In this document: positions 8,701 through 18,749 of the stretch, one piece after another
Layout: each line of letters begins with the position of its first letter
How positions within the stretch are numbered: position 1 is the first letter of the stretch
Source: Powellomyces hirtus
Lineage: Eukaryota; Chytridiomycota; Chytridiomycetes; Spizellomycetales; Powellomycetaceae
Assembly: GCA_025526995.1 (NCBI GenBank)
Contig: JAHLKG010000020.1
Location: 124,001-188,000 of the forward strand
DNA length: 64,000 bases
Direction of reading: 5' to 3'
Notes under the pieces: model-generated
Seen by the model: only the letters and a program-made list of their open reading frames with translations
What the model was told of the DNA's origin: nothing
Databases searched by the model: none
Translations under genes and position numbers: made by a program

Positions 8701-10642
8701 TTGGCCCCCCATTCGGGGCAGCCGGCCCCTCCGACGTGGCTTGGAGCGGGGTAGAACGCGTGACCGCCATACCGGTAGCGTCTGTCGACAGGTTGAGTGC
8801 TTGAATCGATGTATCGGACGCGTGTGTTGGTACATTGGACGCGTTTGTCCATTTTGTCAATTCGGTAGATGTATTTTTCGACGCGTGTGTGGGTACATTG
8901 GACGCGTGTGTCCTCGAGCGAGTTTGAGTAGCGAAAGCCATCGGAGTTGGCGAGATGTGATACATTCCTCGAACGAGAGGTATGGTGATGTCATTCGTAG
9001 TGCCATTGCAGTCTTGAATGACGGCGCTCTCATCTTCAAAGGTGACTCTCTTTCCATCTTTGGCGAGAGCGGAGACCGAGATGAGAGTTTTGGCGAGTTT
9101 CGGAACGTAGAGAACATCAGTGAGAGGTACATCTCCATCTGGAAGCTTCAAGATAGCGTTCCCTTTCGCTTCGGCATCGAGAAAGGCGTTGTTTCCAAAT
9201 CTGACGCGCGTTGAGTGCTCTTCGTAGGATTCGAGAATGGAAATGTCATTCGTCATGTGCTGTGAGCAGCCCGAATCCAGGTAAGCCAATGTAGTGGCGT
9301 GATGTGCTTCTGCAATGTTGGCATTAGCAGCAGGTTTTAAGGCTTCGACTGCCTTGGCTTTGAGGGGACAATTGAATGGGGTATGTTCATTCAAATTGCA
9401 TAACCAACAGGGGAAGTTCTGTCTCTTCTTCGAGTCTGTGGTCTTCTTTGCGTCGGTCTTCTTGTGACTTGAGCCGTCTTTTTTTGAAGGTTGGGCTTCG
9501 AGCGCGATGTTTTCGCTCTTCTTGGCGAAACGGTTGTTTTGGTTACTCTTGTTACTTCCGTTATCCAGATGCTTGGCAGCTGCCATGAGGCCATGGAGAT
9601 CCTTGAAACTTTGAGTTCTGACGAGCTCTGCATGATGTTCATTCATTCCGCGAAGGTAGAACCACTTGTAGATTTCGAACGGCACCTTCAAGGGGATCTG
9701 ACTTGTGATCTTCGTGAATGAGGTATTGTACTGCGAGATGGAATGACTTCCTTGTCGGAGTCTCTCAAGTTGAGTGAGCAAAGTTTCTTTGTGATCGCTT
9801 GGTTGGTAACGCGAGAGGAAAGGAGGCTTGAAGGATTCCCAGTCTGTGATGGGCTCCACCATCCCTTGTTCGGCATCTTTCTGATGATTACGATACCATT
9901 GTTTTGCTTCGCCAGAGAGCTTCGTGAAGATGAATGAGAGTTGTTCTTCTTCAGATACAGGTTTTAGGCGAAAGACTAGAGTAAGTTGATCGATGAAGTC
10001 GGCGAGTTTTGAGAGATTTCCCGTCCCGTCGAATGTAGATACTGCATCGATCGCAGATTTGAAGTATGCAAATGATGTACGTTGTGCGTCTCGATCATCG
10101 CTCTTTCTGCTGCTCGTAGTTGTTGTGCTCTCCGTTGGGGAAGACGGACGAAAGTGAGGGGCAACTGGGGCTTCAACTTCGCCGTGAGTAATGTGTTGAT
10201 GTAGAAAAGGGTACTCAAGGCCCGCTTTTGGGCTTCTCATCGGTGAAACGGCCGTAGTATGACCACCGATATGAGGCTTTTCGTACTTCTCGGGTTGTTG
10301 ATGGGAAGTTGATGTAGCAAGAGGGTTTGAACTAGTCAATAAAGTCCTCTCCAACCTGTCCATCCGATGGTCGAGCTTTTCGTCGATTTCCATCTTGAAC
10401 CTCTGCAGAATTTGCATGACGATGTCAGTCGGTACTTCGGACGGTACTATCGCCGAGTCTGCATGAATTTCTCCATGATTCATCTCATCCACATCGGCAT
10501 CTGCGTCGTGGGAATCATGGTAGATTGAGGCATCGATATTAACGTCTTCTTCAGCGTCAAGACCCCGTTGGGCTTCTCGTGTGGCTTGACGGGCTTGTTG
10601 GCGGGTCTGCACTCCTAGAATGGGAGATCTTGCAGTAGGCAT
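5768..10642 (-). CDS. Gag-Pol polyprotein of B1, one in-frame TGA
   Basis: Starts at ATG 10642 and reads 1323 residues to a TGA at 6671-6673, then continues in the same frame to 5768. Domains in order: gypsy-like gag core (about 190-350, QWYRNH, YKWFYLRGM), knuckle CWLCNLNEHTPFNC, protease DSGCSQHM, a GC-rich Ala/Pro/Gly linker, GAG-pre-integrase (LWHHRLGH, CKGCEFGKHKR), integrase core (RLHSDRGGEF, SNSVAERFN), chromodomain (LYEVEEIL, FLCKWLGF, DEDNTWEP), RT with YVDD, then RNase H after the TGA (SSTEAEYMAL, DSLTKPLPA). B2 has CGA at the TGA position; B3 has the same TGA. Apart from that codon this copy looks intact. Confidence 0.9.
8630..8690. repeat. Near-perfect GC-rich palindrome in the B1 linker
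   Basis: Arms ACTCTCCAGTG (8630-8640) and CACTGGAGAGT (8680-8690) enclose further complementary blocks (GGGGCTGGCC / GGCCAGCCCC, GCCCCAA / TTGGGGC). The same linker in B2 and B5 carries related but differently arranged GGCCGGCC/GGGGC blocks. Confidence 0.8.
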
Positions 10643-10741
10643 CTTGACGGTGTGCTCGGTACTTTCTTGGCACTTGAATCTGACGGAAGACTTGTAGTTT
10701 ACAGGTTTTACGAAGGGAGAATGATTCGAATTCGACCGGTC

Positions 10742-10756
10742 TCAGGGCTCATAACC
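10742..10756 (-). other. Primer-binding site of B1 (half-tRNA type)
   Basis: Minus-strand GGTTATGAGCCCTGA directly after the LTR end CCAATA; complement of the initiator tRNA-Met anticodon arm. Confidence 0.85.
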
Positions 10757-11124
10757 TATTGGAGATATCGGCGTTTCCAGTACTTTATCGGAAATGCAGA
10801 GGATTGGCCGAATTCGATGTGGTCTCCAGTATACTTCGTAAAGGGGGTTTACAGAGCTCTTCTGTGATGCAGATGACGATGTAGCGTTGTCAGATGCACG
10901 GAGATGTAATGTATGTAAAATGTATTTTTATGTCTTAAAGTCTTATTGGTAATGTCTCGCTTCGAGCGTTCTAATCTACTTTTTCTCCAATCACGTGATC
11001 ACACGTGATCCAATTCAGCTCTTAGCGTTACCGGTATGGTGGTCACGCGTTCTAGTCGGAGAATCCAAGTAAGGATCTAATGTAAGGACCAAACGTTGAG
11101 TGCGCAAGTCTCAACATTCCAATA
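10757..11124 (-). repeat. 5' LTR of B1
   Basis: 368 bp, same termini as 5361-5728. Contains TCACGTGATCACACGTGATC at 10991-11010, two CACGTG cores in close tandem. Confidence 0.93.
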
Positions 11125-11129
11125 CAACA

Positions 11130-11666
11130 AAACCTAGCGGGACCTCAACGGATACGCGACCAGGTGCCGCACACACTGACGCCTCTAAGAAACAAAAGGG
11201 TGGCAAGAACCACGGGGAGAAGTCAACGAACGGCAAGAAGGACAAGGAATCTACTCCATCAAACAAAGGTCAACAATCACAAAAGTCGGGTTGTTGGGCC
11301 TCCGGAGACCCTAAACACCGAACACAGGAGTGCGAAGTGTTAAAGAAGTTCAAATCCGAGATGGAGAAGAACAAGACGAAGCAGTTGTCTGATGGTGCTG
11401 TTAGCACAAATGCTGTGGAAGCATTACACGTCTGGGTCCGCCAAGAACAACCGTATGAAGCCCTCATCGACTCTGGCGCTACGGACCACATGACATCTCA
11501 CAAAGCGACCTTGGATCACTCAACCGTGTACAGTGATGTCAGAGCTGTTATGCTTGCTGACAAAACATCACTACCCTCTACTGTTCGAGGTACGGTACGA
11601 GTAGAAGTTAACGACTATCCGAATCCGCTCGAGTTGGGCAGAGTCCTGCATGTGCCAGGATTATGA
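11130..11666 (+). pseudogene. Gag C-terminus and protease of C-a, stopped by TGA
   Basis: Matches C-c from KPSGTSTDTRPG onward: basic linker, zinc knuckle, protease LIDSGATDHM and the following beta-rich part. The knuckle reads CWASGDPKHRTQEC, with the second Cys changed to Ser (C-c has CWACGD). A TGA at 11664-11666 replaces a CAA codon of C-c, so protease and pol are separated. Confidence 0.85.
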
Positions 11667-14600
11667 CGAGATCTCGTATCGGTAGCGAAATGCAACGATC
11701 AAGGCGTTGACGTGCTCTTCAAGTCGAATGGAGACGTCATTTTCACCCGAGACGGAAAAGAAATCGCCAAAGGCGTACGCCGCAACAACGCGTACTACCT
11801 GCAAGGTACGCTGCTGTCTGAAAGTCTGTGGACAGATTCAGAAGCATGCACTGTCGAAGTCTCCCCTACACTCGCTCATGCTCGTCTTGGACACGTTGGC
11901 AAACATGTCCTGGAGAAGATGGCATCGGTTACGGACGGTTGGTCCGCAGTGGGGGATCTAAGCGACTTCAAAGATTGTGAAGCCTGCGTGTTAGGAAAAG
12001 CCGCTTGTCTTCCATTCTCCCTTGGTAACGCTGAAGCCAGGGAGATCTGTGAGCTGATTCATACAGACCTACAGGGACCATTTCGTCTCCCTGGTTACGA
12101 AGGATCACGCTATTCGCTGGAGTTCATTGAACACACATCCAGATACGTGACTGTTTTCCCTATTCCTTCAAAGGACTCAGCAGTCATACTCGACAAGTTT
12201 CTCATCTACAAGGCTTGGATTGAGAAACAGACTGACCGACAAATCAAGATCCTACAGACGGATCAAGGCACCGAATACTTTGGCGAGGTTCTAGAGTACC
12301 TATTGCAAAATGGTATCACTCATCAAAAGTCCGCGGCCTATTCGAGTCAGCAAAACGGGATTGCCGAACGATGGCATCGCACGGCGCTGGACAGGGTCCG
12401 CGCCACCTTCGCGGATACGAAACTACCTCGAAGATTCTGGCCTGCTTTACTGGTAGCGGCTGGATACATCTATTCCCTTACGTACAACCGCATCAACAAG
12501 AAGACGCCGCATGAAATCCTATTTGGCCGGCGTCCTGATGTCGCCCATCTTCGGCGTATCGGTTGCGTGGCGTATTCCGTTCTAACAAGCAAAGGACGCG
12601 ATAAAATGGGGAATCGAGCGAAGAAGGCTTACTTGGTAGGCTATGCTCAACCCTCAGGTACCAAGGGGTATCTGGTATGGGATCCTGTTACTGACAAGGT
12701 TGAAGTGTCACGAGACGTGATCTTCAAAGAAGACTTGGGGCTCGAACCCAAATATCAGCAGGATCCAGCACATCTTGACCTCCTAGATGAGGAGAGTCAG
12801 GAGGATGACGTCGAATACGCCGTGGAGGCGATTATCGACAAGCGCCGCAGTAAGGCGCACACGAAAGAGTACTTGGTTAAGTGGGAGGGATATCAAGAAC
12901 CTACCTGGGAGTCCCGACTCTCATTACTCGACACTACAGCATTGGATGACTGGGAGAATCGAGTAGCCACGTACGATGTCGGCACACGACGAAATGACCC
13001 CATCGCTGCATACGCCGCCTTCGCGCGGACTCAAGCAACGATCAACAAAGACGCCATGACATGGAAGCAAGCGATGAAAACCCCTCAGAAGGAGGAATTT
13101 CTCAAGGCTGCACGCATTGAGTACCAATCCCTGGTCGATAACGGTACATGGGAACTCACCAAGCGTCCACGTAACAAGCACGTGATCGGCACAACATGGG
13201 TCTTTCAAACGAAGGTCAATCCCGATGGCACCTTTAACAAGTTCAAAGCCAGAGCAGTGGCTCAAGGCTTCTCTCAACAACCTGGTCGCGACTTTGGTGA
13301 TACATACTCACCGACGCTACCATTCACAGCGCTACGCCTCTTCTTGGCGTATTGTGTTCAGCACAGGCTGGACATCCATAGCATGGACGCTGTCACCGCC
13401 TTCCTTAACAGCGATATTGATAAGGATATCTATATCAAGCAGTTTGAGGGATTCGAAGATCCGGATCACCCCAAAGGCGAATGGGTCCTGAAGCTACTGA
13501 AAGCTCTCTACGGCCTGAAGCAATCACCTCTTCTTTGGTATGAGACCTTGAAGACTGCACTGTTAAAGCTCGGCTACAAAGCGGTTTCTGTATGCCCGTG
13601 TATCTTTTTCAAGTACGCGACAGATGACCGTACACCTCCGTCTAACGACAATTTGGTCCTCATTCTCGTCTTCGTCGACGATCTGCTCATTGCAGCAAAG
13701 GATCCGGAGATTCTGGCGAACAGCAAAATGGAGTTACATTCAAAGTTCAAGTTTACGGAACAAGGTCGCGTAACCAGTCACCTTGGTCTCATCTACAAAT
13801 ATGACTTCGACTCTCCTGTTCGTACCCTCGAAATCTCAAATGTCAAGTACATCGACGACGCTCTTGCACAATTCGGCATGAGCGACTGCCATCCTGTCTC
13901 CACCCCGTACGCCGTGTCAGCGTGTAACCAACAACCGGAGGATTCGACCCCATTCACGAATCTGAAAATGTATCAGGAAGCAGTGGGGGTCCTCACCTGG
14001 GCCTCTATCACATGGCGATGGGACATCGCCACTGCAGTCGGTTACGTTGCGCGCCGCGTGGCCGCACCTACCAACTCCGACTGGAACAATGTTAAGCGCA
14101 TTTTCCGCTATTTGAAGGGTACCCGCAAATATGCACTCAAGTTCACATCCGAACAAAATGATCCGCGTGGCCTACGCGTATTCACGGATGCGGATTATGC
14201 AGGAGAACTCACCAACCGGACGTCCACTACAGGTATTTTGGCCCTTTACAATGGGTTTCCTGTTCTGTGGAAAAGCAGCAAGCAGAAGTGCACCGCCCAA
14301 AGTACAACCGAAGCGGAGTATATAGCTGCAAGTACCGGCCACAACGAAGCCAAATGGCTACGCCAACTTTTGGCGGAAGTTTTGGGACCTCAACCGGATT
14401 ACAAATCTCGACCAGTCCCTCTCCATGTCGATAACCAGAGCGCCGGGGCCTTGATTCAGTCTAAGGCTATCAACCAACGCACCAAACACATCGACGTTCG
14501 GTACCACGCTATACGCGGTTCGTTCGTGAAGCAAATTATCGAAATCATCGACACCAATACGGACAATCAACTGGCGGACATCTTTACAAAGCCTTTTCCC

Positions 14601-15404
14601 ACTGTGAAACATAAGGACACTGTCCTGAGGATTACGAACGGGACTCATATATTTGATGAGAGAATACTCAACGAGGGCGCGTCTACGGAAGCACACCAAG
14701 CCCAAGTGTTACTCGCTGAATGTCAGGAGAATTACTCACAACACTGGCTTACCTTGGCATCTACACCGCAATTGCGGAACCCAAAGCAATGCCCCCCAAG
14801 GAGGATGGGCCTGCCCCTCCTCCATCATCCTCATCGCTTGAGGGTGAGTGTCGGCTTGGAGAGACCGGTGGTCCCTCCAACTCCTCGGCTTCCCCCTCCT
14901 CCTCCTCCTCTTCCTCATCATTATATGGAGCTTCACGCTCCAGGATGTCCCACATCCTCTTCACCTCCGCTGCAGACTTCTTGTCCGCAGTCTTCTTCTT
15001 CGCCTGGGCTGTACCCTTGCCCTTCCCAACCGCCAGCTTCCGGCTCCGCCGGTCCTCTAGTATGGACCTCAGTCCATCAAGCGTCCCGGTCGCCCGTGCA
15101 CGACCCAGAGGCGTACCAGACCTCGCCCGGTCTTTCACCCGGTCTTTCGCCTGCTCGATGTGACGTTCAAGGACCCCTTGACGGTCCTTGCGGTGGAACT
15201 GTCGGGCATGCGCCGCCGACATCGTTCGAATCTCCGCTCGGGACAACCCTGCAGCGGGTGCGCCTCCCTGTGGCGCAGAGGGCACCACTGACGACGGCAC
15301 AGCAGGAGCTGTGGTCGTCGCAGGAGCGGTTACTGGCGGTCCCGTCTTTCTCGCCGTCTGCTTCGCTTTGCCCAAACCTGAAAACTACACCGGCACATAG
15401 TTAG
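11667..15404 (+). pseudogene. Integrase-chromodomain-RT-RNase H frame of C-a
   Basis: Open from 11712 to 15404 (1230 residues) in frame with the protease before the TGA. GAG-pre-integrase (HARLGHVGKHV, CEACVLGK), integrase core (QTDQGTEYF, QQNGIAERWHR), chromodomain near 12800-12960 (EYAVEAIID, YLVKWEGY, EPTWES), RT with FVDD, RNase H (TTEAEYIAAS, LADIFTKPFP). The last ~250 codons (Pro/Ser-rich) overlap an antisense ORF on the other strand. In C-d the pol frame stops before this region, so this tail is probably not functional Pol. Confidence 0.85.
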
Positions 15405-15418
15405 AGCTTACGCCTCAT
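14761..15418 (-). CDS. Antisense accessory ORF of C-a (charged, acidic-tailed protein)
   Basis: Main exon 15377-14761 (minus strand) encodes about 204 residues: Ala/Thr/Pro-rich N-terminus with Lys, a helical charged middle (LSRAEIR, HRKDRQGVLERHIEQ, RSRKLAVGK, AEVKRMWDILERE), then a Glu/Asp tract and a Ser/Gly-rich tail. It has no in-frame ATG near its start. A 7-nt exon (ATGAGGC, 15418-15412) with a 34-nt intron (GTAAGC donor, CTAAC branch motif, TTTCAG acceptor, 15411-15378) would supply one in frame. That intron is unusually short and is inference. No known domain recognised; function unknown. Near-identical in C-c, clearly homologous in C-d. Lies tail-to-tail with pol, just inside the 3' LTR. 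Confidence 0.6.
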
Positions 15419-15566
15419 TTGCACGGATCTCATAGACGTACCCTAGCCATTCCTCGTCTTCTTAAATTGTAATAAATGGGGGTATGTGGGGTGTGTGCGC
15501 GGGGCTGTGTAGTAAAAGTAGATAGAGCAACTCTCTCACTGCCAGACTGACAGGTCTGAGTGGGGG

Positions 15567-15805
15567 TGTTAGCACGTACAGACTCTGTCATCAAGTCATA
15601 ACTGCGCCATCGCAGGGCGTATCACGCGATCACGTGAACCCACGTGATCAACTCCGATATAAGTAGTTTTCCTTCCATACTCAATATATCGGTGGGACTT
15701 TTCTCTTTTTCTCCAATAGAGCGGGATTAAGTTACTTCGTTGTTCTGCTCAGTCAACTACCCTAAAGCTTCCTCAACTATCTACCCAGATACTCTCAGAC
15801 CAACA
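15567..15805 (+). repeat. 3' LTR of C-a
   Basis: 239 bp, TGTTAGC...CCAACA, preceded by the purine tract GAGTGGGGG. Carries an inverted repeat of two CACGTG cores at 15628-15649 (GATCACGTG-AACC-CACGTGATC) and a TATA-like CGATATAAG just downstream. Confidence 0.93.
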
Positions 15806-16555
15806 AGATCCAATATCTTTCAGCGTTCCATCCACGAAAGCCTTTGCACCTCGACTGTCGACGATTTTGGTCGTCACGCTGTGTATGCTCGATGTTGGTG
15901 ATGTAGGGCGGCGTTCGAATGGAGAACGTTGGTATTCCTGTTGAGCTCCAATCTCCTGATTGTACTCTGTCCACGGTGCAGCGAACCCGTCGTTGCGAGT
16001 GGGTGATGGTGTGCGTACGCGCCGTTGTGCCGTACGTACCTGAGGGTTGACCGGGATGTTCACATCCTGATCCATGCGCCATTTCATTTGGAGCATTTCC
16101 GTTAGTTGGGCTAGAGAATTCTCAAGCCGATCTATCCTATCCACGTCCGCCTCACGCGGGCAGACATGCACGGTGTTCGCTGATTCCCCACTTGGGAATG
16201 CCGCTGGAGTACTGTAGTTGATCGTTCTGTGATCATCTGTACTGCTTGATAGGGGACGGGTATCGACCTTGCCATTGCGTCGGTCGATGTTTCGGGTACG
16301 CCCTTCCAATGCGTCGTCGCCCTCGTTGGCGTTGACACTCAAAGGCGTTGGCTCTGCCAGTGTATCGTCACCGGCAGATTTCCCTCCATTGTTTGGTGAT
16401 GTCCATTCACCAGGCACGCGTGCGCTCTTCTTAGCGGCACGTTCTACGGCTCGTTGTAGCGTATTGGACCCTGGGGTCTGCCGACCCGTTAGGCGTCTTA
16501 ACATACTACAAGTGTACCGGGGGCTCGTTTCGTTGCCTACCATTTCAGGGCTCAT
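15806..16555 (-). pseudogene. Gag N-terminus of C-b (truncated)
   Basis: About 250 residues matching the N-terminal ORF of C-c (MSPEMVGN..., LENSLAQLTEMLQMKW, VDGTLKDIGS), then cut by the C-a LTR. As in C-c, the first ATG lies within the primer-binding site sequence. Residues around LENSLAQLTEML look like a short coiled coil. Confidence 0.85.
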
Positions 16556-16559
16556 AACC
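16545..16559 (-). other. Primer-binding site of C-b
   Basis: Minus-strand GGTTATGAGCCCTGA abutting the LTR; same half-tRNA-Met type as A, B and D. Its internal ATG starts the gag frame. Confidence 0.85.
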
Positions 16560-16799
16560 TGTTGGTCTGAGAGTATCTGGGTAGATAGTTGAGGAAGCTT
16601 TAGGGTAGTTGACTGAGCAGAACAACGAAGTAACTTAATCCCGCTCTTGTTGGAGAAAAAGAGAAAAGTCCCCCCGATATATTAAGTATGTAAGGAAAAC
16701 TACTTATATTGGAGTTGATCACGTGGGTTCACGTGATTGTGTGATACGCCCTGCGATGGCACAGTCGTGACTCGATGACAGAGTCTGTACACGCTAACA
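16560..16799 (-). repeat. 5' LTR of C-b
   Basis: 240 bp; plus-strand TGTTGGTCTGAG...GCTAACA. Same CACGTG inverted repeat as the other C LTRs. Confidence 0.92.
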
Positions 16800-17064
16800 G
16801 AGACAACGGTGTCTAAAAGCATTTGAGATTTTTTGTCGGCCAGAGTTATTTGTTGTGGTTCGGTAGGCCTAGTTTCGAACTTATGCTTTTCAATGAAGGT
16901 CTTGTTTAGAAACATTCCCGTTGCTCCACTATCGAATAATGCTCGGGCAAATTTCTTTCCAATACGGCAATGTGCAATCCATAATCCGGTGACCAAAGGT
17001 TTCCATGCATCTTGAACGGTAGATAGATATGGAGGCCGAACAGAGCTACCGATAGGCTCTAACG
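16800..17064 (-). pseudogene. Gypsy protease start of G1, interrupted by C-b
   Basis: In the -1 frame relative to gag, just past the gag stop, the sequence reads into VTGLWIAHC and the retropepsin motif ALFDSGATGMFLN, typical of Ty3/gypsy aspartic protease. It ends after LADKKSQMLLDTVVS where the C-b LTR begins. The -1 arrangement fits programmed frameshifting known in Ty3/gypsy elements. Confidence 0.75.
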
Positions 17065-18420
17065 ACCGTTGAGAAAACCCACTTGTCGTTGTTGAGCATT
17101 AGCGACATCGACTGCGCTTTGGATGGCCGCTTGCACTTGCGGCGTGACAATTTGGTTTAACTGGTTCTGCGTCGTGATGTCATTTGCCATTCCTTGTGCT
17201 TGGTTTTGGTTTTGATTGGGTTGGCCACGACCGCCTCGGCCGCGACCATTTCCGTGGCCTCGTTGTCCGGAGCCACCGCGTCGGTTACCACGTTGTTGAT
17301 TTCCGGTATTGTACCAACACTCAGCGGACCAGTGTCCCATATGATTGCAAATTGGGCAAGGAGTTGTTGGTGCTTGGCGTCGTTGACTGCGGCCTCTTGA
17401 TTGGTAGCCCTGTCTAGGATGATTGTAAGATGGCCTGTAGGTAATGAGGTTGCGGCTGACACCAGGTGGATATGGAATGAGGTTAAGGTTGTTAAAGTCG
17501 TCCGTGAGGTTATCGGTGTCATCTATCCCGGTTATTCGCGGGCTGGAATAAGGACTATATTGTTGTTGGCCGCCTCGACCGCCTCGGCCACGACCGCTTC
17601 CACGACCGCGACCGGATCCGCCGCGCCCACGAGAGGACATATTGAGAGGATTATTGTCAGAAAATCCATGAACGACAAAAGCTTGTCGAGCAGCTTCTAT
17701 GGCTTGCTGAATGGTAATGGGTGCAGCAGCTGTGGCGGCGAGGTTTTGATTGATTTCGAAAGTATTGATCGCATTGTATAGATAGTGACCGATGATAGGG
17801 TTCTTAAGGAGATCTGCTTTAAAAATACGAATAATATCAGCAGCAGGAATAGTAGCTTGTGTAGGATCAAGACACAAAGCAGCATCAAGCTCATGACATT
17901 CGTCTTGGAACTTTGTGACAAATTCTTCAAGTGAATTTCCGAGGGCGAGATTGGTCAATCTGAGTTCAATTGCATTACGGAGATTGCGAGGGAAGAACTC
18001 AGTAATAAGGGCCGTTTGAAAGGCCACCCATGTAGCAGGTGGTCCTGCGGCAGAAGTAGTGTTGTACCACTCGAGAGCGGTACCCTTGAGGTAGGATTGG
18101 AGCGTGCCAACGTAATCGGCCATGGGCAATGGTACGGCAGGAACTGCGGGAACAGGAGGAGGACCGACGACTGCAGGAATGGCAGGAGTAGCAAGAGCCC
18201 AATAAAAGTTACTGTGGGAAGTCAAAAACTCCTCTTTCTTCTTAGCAGACTTGGTGCCATTGTATTCAGAGAGCTTGGCCTTTTGTGCATCGAGAAGAGT
18301 CTTAGCTCGATTGGGGCGAGCGGGAGCTGCAGCAGCAACGACAGAAGCAGCGGCGATAACACCAGCTGTAACGGCAGCAACGATAGCAGCTTGTTGAGCG
18401 GCGGTGAGTGCAGGGGGCAT
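17059..18420 (-). CDS. Gag of gypsy-type element G1
   Basis: 453 residues from ATG 18420. The N-terminus is Ala/Val-rich (about 1-40). The capsid-like region (about 60-250) has LQSYLKGTALEWYN, TWVAFQTALITEFFP and LEEFVTKFQDECHEL, typical of Retrotrans_gag. RGG boxes (about 270-290 and 400-415) flank a CCHC knuckle, CPICNHMGHWSAEC, near 365-380. Open throughout, so it could still be translated although the element is truncated. The protein would package element RNA. Confidence 0.85.
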   Translation of the reverse strand: MPPALTAAQQAAIVAAVTAGVIAAASVVAAAAPARPNRAKTLLDAQKAKLSEYNGTKSAKKKEEFLTSHSNFYWALATPAIPAVVGPPPVPAVPAVPLPMADYVGTLQSYLKGTALEWYNTTSAAGPPATWVAFQTALITEFFPRNLRNAIELRLTNLALGNSLEEFVTKFQDECHELDAALCLDPTQATIPAADIIRIFKADLLKNPIIGHYLYNAINTFEINQNLAATAAAPITIQQAIEAARQAFVVHGFSDNNPLNMSSRGRGGSGRGRGSGRGRGGRGGQQQYSPYSSPRITGIDDTDNLTDDFNNLNLIPYPPGVSRNLITYRPSYNHPRQGYQSRGRSQRRQAPTTPCPICNHMGHWSAECWYNTGNQQRGNRRGGSGQRGHGNGRGRGGRGQPNQNQNQAQGMANDITTQNQLNQIVTPQVQAAIQSAVDVANAQQRQVGFLNGR

Positions 18421-18460
18421 GTTGTTCGATTGGAGTGATCGTGGTTGATGGTGCTAGTGT

Positions 18461-18475
18461 GGGGTGGTGCTACCA
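18461..18475 (-). other. Primer-binding site of G1
   Basis: Minus-strand TGGTAGCACCACCCC follows the LTR end TTACA. It would pair with a tRNA 3' end GGTGGTGCTACCA. G2 and G3 have the same site with one change. It differs from the copia families' site and is close to, but not the same as, an initiator tRNA 3' end. Confidence 0.65.
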
Positions 18476-18749
18476 TGTAACGTCAAAGGAAGCTTTGATA
18501 GTTGGTAGTAATAAATAGTGTGTATTATCGTGTGTTGTAAGGTAACAAGCGGAGAAAGGTGACCAGCGGCTGACATCTTTATATATGCGTGTCAAGGTGG
18601 TGCACACATAATTTATCCGGGAGGCGCTTTATTGCCTATGAGTCAGGAGTCATGTGTATCACCGATGAACGGGTGGCCAGCCCAAACAAAGGATCGCGTA
18701 TAACGTAATCAGAAAGTCACGAAAAAGTATAAGAATATGAGGTTTCCCC
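18476..18749 (-). repeat. 5' LTR of G1 (outer end not defined)
   Basis: Starts TGTAACGTC next to the primer-binding site. Contains a TATATAAA box on the minus strand near 18578-18586. The far boundary is unclear because no second copy is present. Confidence 0.6.

Larger units (their letters stand above)
5361..11124 (-). mobile_element. Copia-type LTR retrotransposon B1 (chromodomain-bearing), complete
   Basis: Full-length element on the minus strand with two 368-bp LTRs and a perfect 5-bp target duplication CAACA (5356-5360 and 11125-11129). The duplication fixes the LTR termini as TATTGG...CCAATA, not TG...CA. LTRs differ at only about four or five sites by eye, so the insertion is young. 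It sits at the junction of the A LTR and C-a. Confidence 0.95.
11130..15805 (+). mobile_element. Copia-type LTR retrotransposon C-a, 5' part displaced by A
   Basis: Begins mid-gag at AAACCTAGCGGG, the point where A (then B1) was inserted; the N-terminal gag and 5' LTR must lie left of the window. Ends with a 239-bp 3' LTR that abuts minus-strand C-b gag, so C-a was itself inserted into C-b. Highly similar to C-c. Confidence 0.9.
15806..16799 (-). mobile_element. 5' end of retrotransposon C-b (LTR plus gag start)
   Basis: Minus-strand 5' LTR (16560-16799), primer-binding site (16545-16559) and N-terminal gag, broken at 15806 where C-a entered. C-b is inserted in the protease of gypsy element G1 at 16800. 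The rest of C-b must lie left of the window. Confidence 0.9.
16800..18749 (-). mobile_element. Ty3/gypsy-type element G1, 5' half
   Basis: Minus strand: LTR (18476 to about 18749), primer-binding site, gag, start of protease, then broken at 16800 by C-b. Its gag is unrelated to that of G2/G4, so G1 is a separate family. The right end abuts a B2 fragment at 18750 with no recognisable duplication. Confidence 0.8.

Noticed and set aside
8354..9214. 286-residue plus-strand ORF opposite the B1 linker
   Set aside because: Low-complexity complement of a GC-rich linker, not conserved in frame in B2 or B5.
14720..15404. Pro/Ser-rich C-terminal extension of Pol in C-a (and C-c)
   Set aside because: In C-d pol stops before this region. 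Composition and copy comparison favour the antisense frame, so the sense extension is probably the complement of that ORF.
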